From an uncultured Bacilli bacterium (GTDB taxonomy: Bacteria; Bacillota_I; Bacilli_A; RFN20; CAG-826), in the NCBI GenBank assembly GCA_944358895.1, contig CALVSB010000017.1:1-33308 (forward strand): 33,308 nucleotides of DNA, read 5' to 3'. Numbering within the stretch: the first letter of the stretch is position 1; the number at the start of each line of letters is the position of its first letter. The notes beneath the pieces are model-generated. The model was not told the origin of the DNA. It did not search any database and saw only the letters and a list, made by a program, of their open reading frames with translations. A program made the translations under genes and the position numbers. Shown here piece by piece: positions 23,896 through 30,488 of the stretch.

Positions 23896-24114
23896 AGCCC
23901 TCAACAATTGGTTGATTAGCCCTAAAAGGGAGGTGAGTCTTCCCCTGCCCTTTTCAAGCGCAATCTGGATATGGGCCAGTGAAAAAGGATGCCGACCGGC
24001 ATCCTGAATCAATGCAAGTTTCTTGCTCCTTTGACTATTATTCTTGCTCTTTTCGGAAATAATCTTGTTCTTTTGGAAATATTCTTGTCCCTCTTTTGGC
24101 CAAAGGAGCAAGAA
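23893..24114 (-). other. In-frame tail behind the AlbA_2 gene's TGA: linker plus winged helix
   Basis: Directly after the TGA of the AlbA_2/HATPase gene the same frame stays open for 73 codons to a TAA. It reads a Lys/Asn/Ser/Gln linker (PKEGQEYFQKNKIISEK...) and then SLAHIQIALEKGRGRLTSLLGLINQ, which resembles a winged helix and parallels the protein's own C-terminal one (SIEELQAATGFGRKKILACL). The reading is either an eroded C-terminus cut by a new stop, or a tail made by readthrough. A separate TTG-started gene is unlikely because no ribosome site is seen. Confidence 0.45.
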
Positions 24115-24115
24115 T
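24019..24115 (+). repeat. Iteron-like array, four direct units and one inverted
   Basis: Units of the type ATTCTTGCTCTTTTGG start near 24019, 24039, 24060 and 24080, a period of 20-21 bp. An inverted unit CCAAAGGAGCAAGAAT (24100-24115) faces the last. The array ends on the stop codon of the AlbA_2 gene. The last 50 bases are nearly identical to 25559-25608. Confidence 0.7.
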
Positions 24116-25527
24116 CAGGCCATTGACCAAGACTTGAGGAACTTCCGCCCCTTGGTCTTGCGGCCGTTGTCCACGACTAGGCCCTTGCCCCAAAGCTCGT
24201 CGAGGCAGGCCAGGATTTTCTTCCGCCCAAAGCCGGTCGCTGCCTGGAGTTCTTCGATGGAGAGTCCATCTCGAGAAGAAACCAGGGCCCGGAGAAGAAG
24301 GCCGGAGTCGCCAAGGCCTGGGACTAGCACGATGCGGACTTCAGTCGCCACAAGATCGGGGTCTTCGCGGTAGACGGGATCGGGATAAGAAAGTTCATGA
24401 AGGCTCGAGAACATGGTCGGGATGCCGCTTCCAGCCCGGTCGCCGTACTCGATTGACCGGAAGATAGTGGCTAAACAGGGGTTCCGCGGGTTGGAAAAAC
24501 CCCCTTGCATGGCTCTTTCCAGGGGAAGCATCAAGTACCCGGGATTCCTGACAAGGACTTCTCGCGGGCTTAAAGCCACCTTGATGCCGCCGGGAAGCGA
24601 AAAATCAGCATTGAAAACAGCATTGAGCACCGCTTCCCGGACGGCCTGGAAGAGGAGGCTCTTGCCGACATTAAGGCCGTCTTTCAAAAGGAAGGGCGCG
24701 CTCAAATTGGCATTGAGATGCATGTTCAAAAGCTTGACGAAGGAATAGAGGCTGCCGCTCCAGGAAGGATCGTCGCTTACAAAACGCTCATTCCATTTGC
24801 TGCTTTGCCCGTCCGTAAGGGTGTAGTTGAGGAAGTAGTTTGGGAAAACGAGTCGGATGAGATTGGCATTCCCGAAGGCCAAAAGCCCGGCATTGGTAGC
24901 AAAGTACTCATTCCCCTCCTTACGGAGGGCTCCGACGCGGGAAAAGAATTCCTCGTCGCTCAACGGCATGCTCCCATGCCAGGATTCATATAGCTTCCGG
25001 TAGTCTTGAAGGGTCTCGCCATCCAGTTCGTGAATCCGAATTCTTCCCGGGGCAAGGGCAAAATCAACCTCGGGCGTCCCGATAAGAGAAGCCGCGAGAA
25101 GACGCTTGGCCTCGGCCTCGCTATATTGGGCGTTCTTATCGTCAACCCGGTGATAAGAATGAAAGAGATTGCCATCGAGATAAACCGGCCTTTCCGAATG
25201 GATAGCCGGGCGAACACGGACGATCAAAACGGCCCGGCCATCGACCTTTGCCGTTTCGATGTCCTTGGCACTCACAAGATTGACCGATACTTTGGAATGG
25301 TCCGCGGCTAGTTGGATGATAGCCCGCCGGATTTCCCGGGGCTCCCCTACTCCTATAAGGCGATTTGGCTTTCCTTCTTTGGACTCGATGCCGAGGTAAA
25401 TCGTCCCGCCGGAGCCGTTAGCAAAGCTCGAATAGGCCTTAAAGAAAGAGGAAGGCAGCTGGTCTTCGGCTGTCAGGAGTTCAACCTGGCTGCCTCTTGC
25501 GATGGTTTCGAGGAATTTCTTCTTCAT
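24115..25527 (-). CDS. AlbA_2 (Schlafen-like) and HATPase domain regulator, COG2865 type
   Basis: This 470-residue protein has an N-terminal AlbA_2 domain (about 10-130, FANGSGGTIYLGIESKEGKP), shared with Schlafen proteins and thought to bind nucleic acid. A HATPase_c_4-type domain follows (about 290-400): QAVREAVLNAV, VRNPGYL, NPRNPCLATIF, GDRAGSGI. A winged helix (405-455) ends the protein. These are usually called putative transcriptional regulators and are common in mobile and defence islands. The usual HRDY after the NAV motif is NADFS here. No good ribosome site precedes the ATG (25525-25527). Near-identical 50-bp repeats bound the gene on both sides. In the frame after the TGA, a second winged helix is encoded. 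Confidence 0.88.
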   Translation of the reverse strand: MKKKFLETIARGSQVELLTAEDQLPSSFFKAYSSFANGSGGTIYLGIESKEGKPNRLIGVGEPREIRRAIIQLAADHSKVSVNLVSAKDIETAKVDGRAVLIVRVRPAIHSERPVYLDGNLFHSYHRVDDKNAQYSEAEAKRLLAASLIGTPEVDFALAPGRIRIHELDGETLQDYRKLYESWHGSMPLSDEEFFSRVGALRKEGNEYFATNAGLLAFGNANLIRLVFPNYFLNYTLTDGQSSKWNERFVSDDPSWSGSLYSFVKLLNMHLNANLSAPFLLKDGLNVGKSLLFQAVREAVLNAVFNADFSLPGGIKVALSPREVLVRNPGYLMLPLERAMQGGFSNPRNPCLATIFRSIEYGDRAGSGIPTMFSSLHELSYPDPVYREDPDLVATEVRIVLVPGLGDSGLLLRALVSSRDGLSIEELQAATGFGRKKILACLDELWGKGLVVDNGRKTKGRKFLKSWSMA

Positions 25528-25550
25528 CGTTTTTAAACTAACAGGCCGTT

Positions 25551-25605
25551 ATTCTTGCTCTTTTGGAAATATTCTTATCCCTGTTTTGGCCAAAGGAGCA
25601 AGAAT
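25551..25605 (+). repeat. Second iteron-like array, upstream of the AlbA_2 gene
   Basis: ATTCTTGCTCTTTTGG (25551-25566), ATTCTTATCCCTGTTTTGG (25571-25589) and inverted CCAAAGGAGCAAGAAT (25590-25605) repeat the pattern of 24019-24115. Bases 25559-25608 match 24069-24118 except at two positions. Read as protein, this copy has a stop codon, so it is not coding today. Confidence 0.72.
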
Positions 25606-25910
25606 CAGAACTCGATCGGGTCGTCCCTCCCAATGTTCCGGTAGGCAAAAACAGCCCCGATGACAAGTTCGATGAAAAGAAGAGAGGCACCCACCGAGAG
25701 AAGGATGACGCCTAGATCCCAGTAAGAGGTCGTCATGAGGACGAGACCGGCAAAGACAAGGCCAACCAAAATAAGGAAGATGACGATGGCCAAGACCGAG
25801 GAAACGACTTTGACCGCACGGTTGCCCCTCTTCCCGGGAAAGATGCGACTCACCATGTAGAAGGCCGGTTCAAAGATGACGTAGAAGAGAATCTCGAGGA
25901 CGAATTCCAT
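25605..25910 (-). CDS. Small membrane protein with two or three helices, unknown function
   Basis: This 101-residue protein has a semi-hydrophobic first segment (FVLEILFYVIFEPAFYMV), a basic loop (RIFPGKRGNRAVK), then two strong membrane helices (about 35-57 and 67-90) and a short acidic end. I do not recognise the family. The ATG at 25908-25910 is the start chosen; the frame is open further upstream, but that stretch overlaps the AAA gene's 3' end and has no coding character. No Shine-Dalgarno site is seen. Its stop codon lies inside the repeat that bounds the AlbA_2 gene. It sits between the AAA/DUF4143 and AlbA_2 genes on the same strand. Confidence 0.6.
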   Translation of the reverse strand: MEFVLEILFYVIFEPAFYMVSRIFPGKRGNRAVKVVSSVLAIVIFLILVGLVFAGLVLMTTSYWDLGVILLSVGASLLFIELVIGAVFAYRNIGRDDPIEF

Positions 25911-25918
25911 GCGCCTAG

Positions 25919-25927
25919 AGTATATCA
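25919..25927 (-). promoter_or_regulatory. Possible extended -10 promoter (leaderless start)
   Basis: On the minus strand TGATATACT matches an extended -10 (TGnTATAAT) with 5 of 6 in the hexamer. It ends eight bases before the ATG of the small membrane protein, so the transcript would begin at or near the start codon, fitting the lack of a ribosome site. No clear -35 is present. Confidence 0.35.
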
Positions 25928-25983
25928 GATGGAACGGCTCAAAAGGTCGATGAGCATGGACTTTTGAGGATTCTTGTTCAGGG

Positions 25984-27252
25984 TCAGATGGCCTGCCCAA
26001 GCAAGAGATCGGCCAAGGAGACAACCTCGACACGGAGTCCGTCGTCCATGATCTCCTCGCCCCGGTCGTCTCTGGTCACCAAGATGAAGCGTCGGGCCAG
26101 CGATCCGCGGGATGATAGGCGCGAGAAAGAGGATAATTCGCGCTTCCGGCCGTCTTCGCTTAGTTCATAGGCAACCTGGATGGCCGTCTTCGTAGAGGGA
26201 AGATAGAAGTCGACGTCGATTTTTTCCTTGCTGTCGAGGATGTAGAAAAGGTCTTTCCCGAAACGTTCGCGGAGATAAACGGCCACGAGGTTTTCGAGGA
26301 AGAGGCCTTTCTTTTCCCGGTCGAGGAAAAGCGAAAGGAAACCGTTGTCGGAAAAATAGTGCTTCCTTTTGCTTTGGCGGCCCCCAAAAGCGTCAAGGTA
26401 GTTGGACGTTGAGAAGAGAAGGTAGCCTTCCTCGAGAAACCGCAGGTAGTCGTAAAGAGTCGGCCGGGTGAGGGTACCCCCGGCCGCCTTGATGGCCCCG
26501 AGGAGCCGGGCGACGAAGACAGGGCGGCCGAGGCATTCGGTCAGCTTTTCGACAAGGAGGCGCATTTCGTAGCCGTTCCGTAGACCGTTCCGGACGATGA
26601 TATCGCCTTCAACGACCTTCCCGTAGACGCTGGAGAGATAGACGCTTTTGTCCTTATAAAAAAGGGCTTCCGGATATCCGCCTTCGTAGAGGTAGTGCTC
26701 GAGGGCGGCTTCCACCGCGGCTTCTTCCTTCCCGGTGACGCGGGAAGAGGAGAGGCCTTGGGCCCTTAGATATTCAACGAAGGAGTAGGGCCATAGTTCG
26801 AGGCTGAGATAACGTCCGCCCAGCCGGGCGGAGATGTCTTTGGAAAGCATGGAGGCGTTGCTACCGGTGATGTCGAGCCGCTCGCCCTGGTCGGCCATCC
26901 GCCGGGCAAAGCGTTCCCATCCCTCGACGTTTTGGACCTCGTCGAGGAAATAGCGGACTCTCCCTTCGGCCCCTTCCCGGGCGACGAGGAGGAGATCCTT
27001 GAAGTCGTCTTCCTTGAATTTGCGGAGGCGGTTATCCTCGAAATCCACCATGGCAATCGAAGAAATTGGGGTTCCCTCCTTCAAAAGCGAAAGAGCGCGC
27101 AGCTTCAAAAGAGTCGATTTCCCGGCCCGGCGGGGCCCGGTCACGACATAGTTACCGGCCGCTTCGAAGCTCACGTCGCGGGGAACGAAAGAGGAGGCAA
27201 GAAGCGACTGCCGCTGCTCTTCAAGGATGCGTCGAAGGAGGTCTTTGTTCAT
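25984..27252 (-). CDS. AAA ATPase with DUF4143 domain
   Basis: This 422-residue protein has the AAA_14 plus DUF4143 layout common in bacteria and archaea and poorly understood. Walker A is GPRRAGKST (39-47), Walker B RYFLDEVQN (100-108) with D104 and E105, and the sensor strand ITGSNAS (128-134). DUF4143 covers about 195-390 and contains EGGYPEAL and KIDVDFYLPSTKTAIQVAYELS, which looks like a PD-(D/E)xK-type nuclease fold in this family. Length is normal. The ATG at 27250-27252 has no ribosome site; a promoter with two palindromes lies just upstream, so expression is probably tightly regulated. It is the first minus-strand gene of the island and divergent from ackA. Confidence 0.9.
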   Translation of the reverse strand: MNKDLLRRILEEQRQSLLASSFVPRDVSFEAAGNYVVTGPRRAGKSTLLKLRALSLLKEGTPISSIAMVDFEDNRLRKFKEDDFKDLLLVAREGAEGRVRYFLDEVQNVEGWERFARRMADQGERLDITGSNASMLSKDISARLGGRYLSLELWPYSFVEYLRAQGLSSSRVTGKEEAAVEAALEHYLYEGGYPEALFYKDKSVYLSSVYGKVVEGDIIVRNGLRNGYEMRLLVEKLTECLGRPVFVARLLGAIKAAGGTLTRPTLYDYLRFLEEGYLLFSTSNYLDAFGGRQSKRKHYFSDNGFLSLFLDREKKGLFLENLVAVYLRERFGKDLFYILDSKEKIDVDFYLPSTKTAIQVAYELSEDGRKRELSSFSRLSSRGSLARRFILVTRDDRGEEIMDDGLRVEVVSLADLLLGQAI

Positions 27253-27256
27253 ATTT

Positions 27257-27275
27257 CTGTCAAACGTATTTTACA
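27257..27275. promoter_or_regulatory. Operator palindrome 1 before AAA/DUF4143 gene
   Basis: CTGTCAAACGTATTTTACA (plus strand) has near-matching arms TGTNAAA and TTTTACA around ACGT. It covers the -10 of the AAA gene promoter and ends five bases before the start codon, so a bound protein would block both polymerase and ribosome access. The second copy is centred 33 bp away. Confidence 0.65.
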
Positions 27276-27296
27276 CATTTTCTAATTTTCTGTAAA
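27268..27296 (-). promoter_or_regulatory. Promoter of the AAA/DUF4143 gene
   Basis: On the minus strand TTTACA (27291-27296) and TAAAAT (27268-27273) are separated by exactly 17 bases, each 5 of 6 to the sigma-A consensus. Each hexamer lies inside one of the two palindromes. The -10 is 15 bases from the ATG, giving a very short untranslated leader. Confidence 0.65.
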
Positions 27297-27308
27297 ACGT
27301 AGTTTACA
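27290..27308. promoter_or_regulatory. Operator palindrome 2 before AAA/DUF4143 gene
   Basis: CTGTAAAACGTAGTTTACA matches palindrome 1 at 16 of 19 positions and covers the -35. Centre-to-centre spacing of 33 bp is about three helical turns, so two dimers would sit on one face of the DNA. The regulator is not evident; the ATPase itself has no clear helix-turn-helix. Confidence 0.65.
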
Positions 27309-27430
27309 CTTTCTCAGGTTTCGCTTGGTCATAAAGTCTGGATTGGGCATGGCCTTTTCTGGCTTTATGAAGGCTCTTGTTATCCTCTTGTCCCCTTTAG
27401 GGGAGCGTTATCCATGGTTTTAAAGGTGAA

Positions 27431-27455
27431 GTTAGCCTAAAATCCTATCGCTAAC
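27431..27455 (+). promoter_or_regulatory. Inverted repeat and possible -10 before ackA
   Basis: GTTAGC (27431-27436) and GCTAAC (27450-27455) flank 13 bases that include TAAAAT (27438-27443), a 5 of 6 match to the -10. No good -35 is seen 17 bases upstream, so the promoter call is weak. The repeat could be an operator. Confidence 0.35.
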
Positions 27456-27467
27456 GAAAGGAAAGTT

Positions 27468-28679
27468 ATGTCAGACAAATTGGTAATGGCCGTCAACGCC
27501 GGCTCCAGCTCCCTCAAGTACAAACTTTATCGCCTCGAGGGCCTTGAAGTCGTCTGCGGAGGCCTCGTCGACCGGATCGGCCACGAGGATGGCATCTTCA
27601 AGCTTACTTACAACGGGGAAACGACGAAGGAAGTCCTCCCCATCATGGACCACCACAAGGGCGTCGACTTGATCCTCAATGCCCTCACCTCGAAAGGCAT
27701 CGTCAAGGACAAGAACGACATCGTGGCCATCGGCCACCGGGTCGTCCAAGGCGGCAAATACTTCAGCAAATCCGCCCTCTTCGACGCGGATACCGAGAAG
27801 AAGATCGCCGATCTTACCCCGCTCGACCCCCTTCATGCCCCGGCCCACCTCATGGGCTACCATGCCTTCAAGGAAGCGATCCCGGGGGCGGTTGCCATCG
27901 CCGTCTTCGACACGGCTTACCACCAGACGATGGAAGAGGAAGACTATCTCTTCCCGATCCCCTACGAGCTGAGCGAGAAGTACGATTGCCGGCGCTACGG
28001 GGCCCACGGCACCTCCCACCGCTACCTGGCGGAGAAGGCTCTTGCCACCTACCTCAAGGACAAGAAAGACACGAAGATCATCACCTGCCACCTCGGAAGC
28101 GGATCCTCCCTGGCTGCCATCCATAACGGCAAGGTCGTCGCCACCTCGATGGGCCTTACCCCCCTCGGCGGCGTCATGATGGGCACCCGCTCGGGCGACC
28201 TCGATCCCTCGGTCTCCTACTATCTCGCCGAGCAGATGCACCTCTCGAACCAGGAAGTCTATGACCTTCTCAACAAGAAGAGCGGCTTCCTTGGGGTCAC
28301 GGGCCTCTCGAACGACACCCGCGACGTCGAGGGCGGCTACCTCAAGGGCGACAAGCGCTGCATCATCGCGAGCCACCTCTTCGCCCGCCGGGTTGCCGAC
28401 TACATCGGCCAGTACTTCGTCCGTCTCGGCGGCGTCGACCTCATCATCTTCTCGGCCGGCATCGGCGAGAATAGCGCCTTCTACCGCAAACTCGTCCTCG
28501 ACCGGGTGAAGGACGCCCTCCACATCGTCATCGACGAGAAGAAGAACGAAGAAGCCTTCGGCGGAAAGGAAGAACTCATCTCCGCCCCTGAAAGCGCCGT
28601 CAAGGTGGCCGTCATCCCGACCGACGAGGAAAAGATGATCGCCTCCGATGCCGTCAAGGCCTACGAGGGCAAACTATGA
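27468..28679 (+). CDS. ackA: Acetate kinase
   Basis: AckA interconverts acetyl phosphate plus ADP with acetate plus ATP, the energy-yielding step of acetate fermentation. The 403-residue length is typical. Motifs present are VNAGSSSLKYKL (9-20), GHRVVQGG with R91, VFDTAYH with D148, YGAHGTSHRY, CHLGSGSS, MMGTRSGDLDP with R241 and FSAGIGEN. The catalytic Arg, Asp and Arg fall at the same numbers as in the Methanosarcina enzyme. Two motifs vary slightly: HLGSG instead of HLGNG, and FSAGIGEN instead of FTGGIGEN. AAAGGAAAG precedes the ATG. Its stop overlaps the DHH phosphoesterase start by four bases. No phosphate acetyltransferase gene is in the window. Confidence 0.97.
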   Translation: MSDKLVMAVNAGSSSLKYKLYRLEGLEVVCGGLVDRIGHEDGIFKLTYNGETTKEVLPIMDHHKGVDLILNALTSKGIVKDKNDIVAIGHRVVQGGKYFSKSALFDADTEKKIADLTPLDPLHAPAHLMGYHAFKEAIPGAVAIAVFDTAYHQTMEEEDYLFPIPYELSEKYDCRRYGAHGTSHRYLAEKALATYLKDKKDTKIITCHLGSGSSLAAIHNGKVVATSMGLTPLGGVMMGTRSGDLDPSVSYYLAEQMHLSNQEVYDLLNKKSGFLGVTGLSNDTRDVEGGYLKGDKRCIIASHLFARRVADYIGQYFVRLGGVDLIIFSAGIGENSAFYRKLVLDRVKDALHIVIDEKKNEEAFGGKEELISAPESAVKVAVIPTDEEKMIASDAVKAYEGKL

Positions 28680-29695
28680 GCCTGCCGAGCGAGATCAAGG
28701 AATTCGGGCGTCCGTTCGCCAGGGAATACAAGGCGATCCGCCACGCCATCGAGAAGTACGACCGGATCGTGGTCTACCGCCACATCAAGCCGGACTTCGA
28801 CGCGATGGGGACCCAGATGGGCCTCTATACTTTTCTCAAGGACAACTTCCCGGCCAAGGACATCCATTACGTCGGGGACAACCACGTCGCGTTCACGCCC
28901 CGCCTCTTCCCGGAGACGGAGCGCCTCACCGACGAGTGGCTGAGCAAAGGCCCCTATCTTGCCATCGTCGTCGACGTCGGCGACCGCGAAAGGATCGCCG
29001 ATCCGCGCTTTGTCAAGGCCGAGACGATCGTCAAGTTCGACCATCACCCCTTCAAGGGCGAAGAGATCGCTAAGCATAGCGTCCTCCTCCTCGAGGCGGC
29101 CGCGGCGAGCGAAATCGTCGCCGACTTCTGCCTCTCCTGGAAAGACAAGTGGATGAGCGAGAAGGCGGCCGAATACTTCTACATCGGCATCGTCGGGGAC
29201 TCGGGCCGCTTCATGTACTCCTCGACCTCGACCCACACCTTCGCCGTCGCGATGGAACTTCTCAAGGAAGGCATCGACCTCCCGAAGCTTTACCGGCGGA
29301 TGTACGTGAAGAATATCGACGACCTCCGCTCGACCGCCTATGTCCTCTCCCACTTCCATGTGTCGGAACACGGGGTGGCGTATTACACCCTCGATGCCAA
29401 GACGCAGGAAGAGCTCAAGATCACCCCGGAACGGGGCAAGGAGAACGTCAACGTCTTCTCCAACATCGACGGGATCGGCATCTGGTGCTCGATCACCGAA
29501 GACCCCAATCCCAAGGACTACTGCTGGCGGATCTCGATCCGGAGCAAGATCGTCGACATCTCGCCCATTGCCTTCAAGTGGGGCGGCGGCGGCCATGCGA
29601 ATGCCTCGGGAGCCAAGATCAAGGACCTCACGGAACTCGATGCCTTCGTGAAGGACCTCGACGACCTTCTGAAGGATCATCCGGAATATCGCTAA
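28676..29695 (+). CDS. DHH-family phosphoesterase, NrnA-like (oligoribonuclease/pAp phosphatase)
   Basis: This 339-residue protein has a DHH domain and a DHHA1 domain. Metal-binding motifs are RHIKPDFDAMG (H36, D40, D42), VVDVGD (D100), FDHHP (D122-H124) and GIVGDSGRF (D175). The substrate-binding GGGGHANASG is at 303-312. NrnA-type enzymes degrade short oligoribonucleotides and remove the 3' phosphate of pAp in the cytoplasm; relatives cut cyclic dinucleotide products such as pApA. NrnA is the closest match by size and motif order, but the substrate cannot be fixed from sequence. It is translationally coupled to ackA (ATGA) and followed by a terminator, so the two form one transcript. Confidence 0.9.
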   Translation: MSLPSEIKEFGRPFAREYKAIRHAIEKYDRIVVYRHIKPDFDAMGTQMGLYTFLKDNFPAKDIHYVGDNHVAFTPRLFPETERLTDEWLSKGPYLAIVVDVGDRERIADPRFVKAETIVKFDHHPFKGEEIAKHSVLLLEAAAASEIVADFCLSWKDKWMSEKAAEYFYIGIVGDSGRFMYSSTSTHTFAVAMELLKEGIDLPKLYRRMYVKNIDDLRSTAYVLSHFHVSEHGVAYYTLDAKTQEELKITPERGKENVNVFSNIDGIGIWCSITEDPNPKDYCWRISIRSKIVDISPIAFKWGGGGHANASGAKIKDLTELDAFVKDLDDLLKDHPEYR

Positions 29696-29715
29696 GAGCC
29701 TAAAAGGAGAAAAAG

Positions 29716-29739
29716 AAAGCGGGCCAACCCCCGCTTTTT
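29716..29739 (+). terminator. Rho-independent terminator of ackA-DHH operon
   Basis: AAAGCGGG, a 6-base loop and CCCGCTTT form an 8-bp stem followed by more Ts, 20 bases after the DHH stop codon. Because of the A-tract before the stem it may also work weakly on the other strand. Confidence 0.88.
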
Positions 29740-29801
29740 CGTTGTGCTATCCAAAAGGCCAAGGAAATGTTTTTTTCTCCCGCAAAACCCCTCCCTTTTC
29801 T

Positions 29802-30032
29802 TTATTCCCTTTGGCGGATCGACTCGTGTCCCGTCAAGAGATAATCAGTCGACGTGGCGAAAACATGGGCCATGTTCACCACCGACTCAATGCTTGGGTA
29901 TCCCCTCTCCGTCTCCCAGCGGGAAACGGCCTGGACGGTCACGTAGAGACGACCGGCCAAGTCGCCCTGGGAGTAGCCTTTTTCCACGCGAAGCCGGCGG
30001 ATGCGACGACCAAAGGACTCGTTCGAATTCAT
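29802..30032 (-). CDS. XRE/Cro-CI-type helix-turn-helix repressor
   Basis: This 76-residue protein is a single HTH_3 domain: RIRRLRVEKGYSQGDLAGRLYVTVQAVSRWETERGYPSIESVVNMAHVF, with the typical Q-L, V-S-RWE and P-I pattern. There is no effector domain, so it is either a small repressor or the antitoxin-like half of a pair; no toxin gene is adjacent. AGGAGG lies five bases before the ATG. A perfect inverted repeat (30045-30075) just upstream suggests self-regulation. It stands alone between the ackA operon terminator and a 400-bp non-coding stretch. Confidence 0.88.
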   Translation of the reverse strand: MNSNESFGRRIRRLRVEKGYSQGDLAGRLYVTVQAVSRWETERGYPSIESVVNMAHVFATSTDYLLTGHESIRQRE

Positions 30033-30044
30033 ACTTACCTCCTA

Positions 30045-30075
30045 TTTAGGCGAACTAAAAATAGTACCGCCTAAA
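30045..30075. promoter_or_regulatory. Candidate operator of the XRE gene
   Basis: TTTAGGCG (30045-30052) and CGCCTAAA (30068-30075) are perfect 8-bp arms around 15 bases, just upstream of the AGGAGG site of the XRE gene. The arrangement fits an autoregulatory dimer site. A weak minus-strand promoter (TTGTCG, 18 bases, TACTAT) overlaps it. Confidence 0.6.
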
Positions 30076-30488
30076 ATTCAATGACGACAACCGACGAATG
30101 AGGAACTGAGGAAGTTGACGTTCTCCTTCTTAACCCCACTTCGGGAGTTAACAATGCTCCAGAAACGGCCCTGCCGCATTTTTCGGAGAGAACGGCACTA
30201 TTATGGGACTAAGGCCGATTTGGTCAATGGAAAAATCGTATACTTGTCGTTGAGTAGACAACCTGAAAGTTGAGTCATTTTTGCTAAATTCGGCCTCCGG
30301 TCGAATGTTAAGGCACTTTTGGTTTTATGAAGCTATCAACGGCCAATTGATAAAGAAAGGTTGCTTTTACAAAACGGTAGGCTATTTGGCGTATTTCGGT
30401 AGCCTTTCGTCTTTTGGTGGCCTTCTCGCTTAGCACAACATAGAATGAGGCCAGGTAGCCGTTCGCCGAACGCCTTCGAGGGAACACC
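30076..30488. other. 413-bp stretch without a recognisable gene
   Basis: Neither strand has a frame with coding character. TTGAGT occurs twice (near 30252 and 30272), and TTGTC...GACAA can form a small hairpin near 30247-30264. The NERD gene promoter should lie here, but I cannot place a convincing pair of hexamers. No tRNA or terminator is seen. Confidence 0.4.

Noticed and set aside
24019-24115. CRISPR array
   Set aside because: Units are short, diverged, spaced by only a few bases and have no unique spacers; no cas genes are present.
24111-24117. Use of TGA as tryptophan (code 4)
   Set aside because: Many genes in the window end in TGA within ATGA overlaps and would run into the next gene under code 4, so TGA is a stop here.
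27329-27370. Inverted repeat TCATAAAG...CTTTATGA between the AAA gene and ackA
   Set aside because: Arms are 8 bp with a 26-base spacer in AT-containing intergenic DNA, and no promoter element overlaps it clearly; too weak to call.
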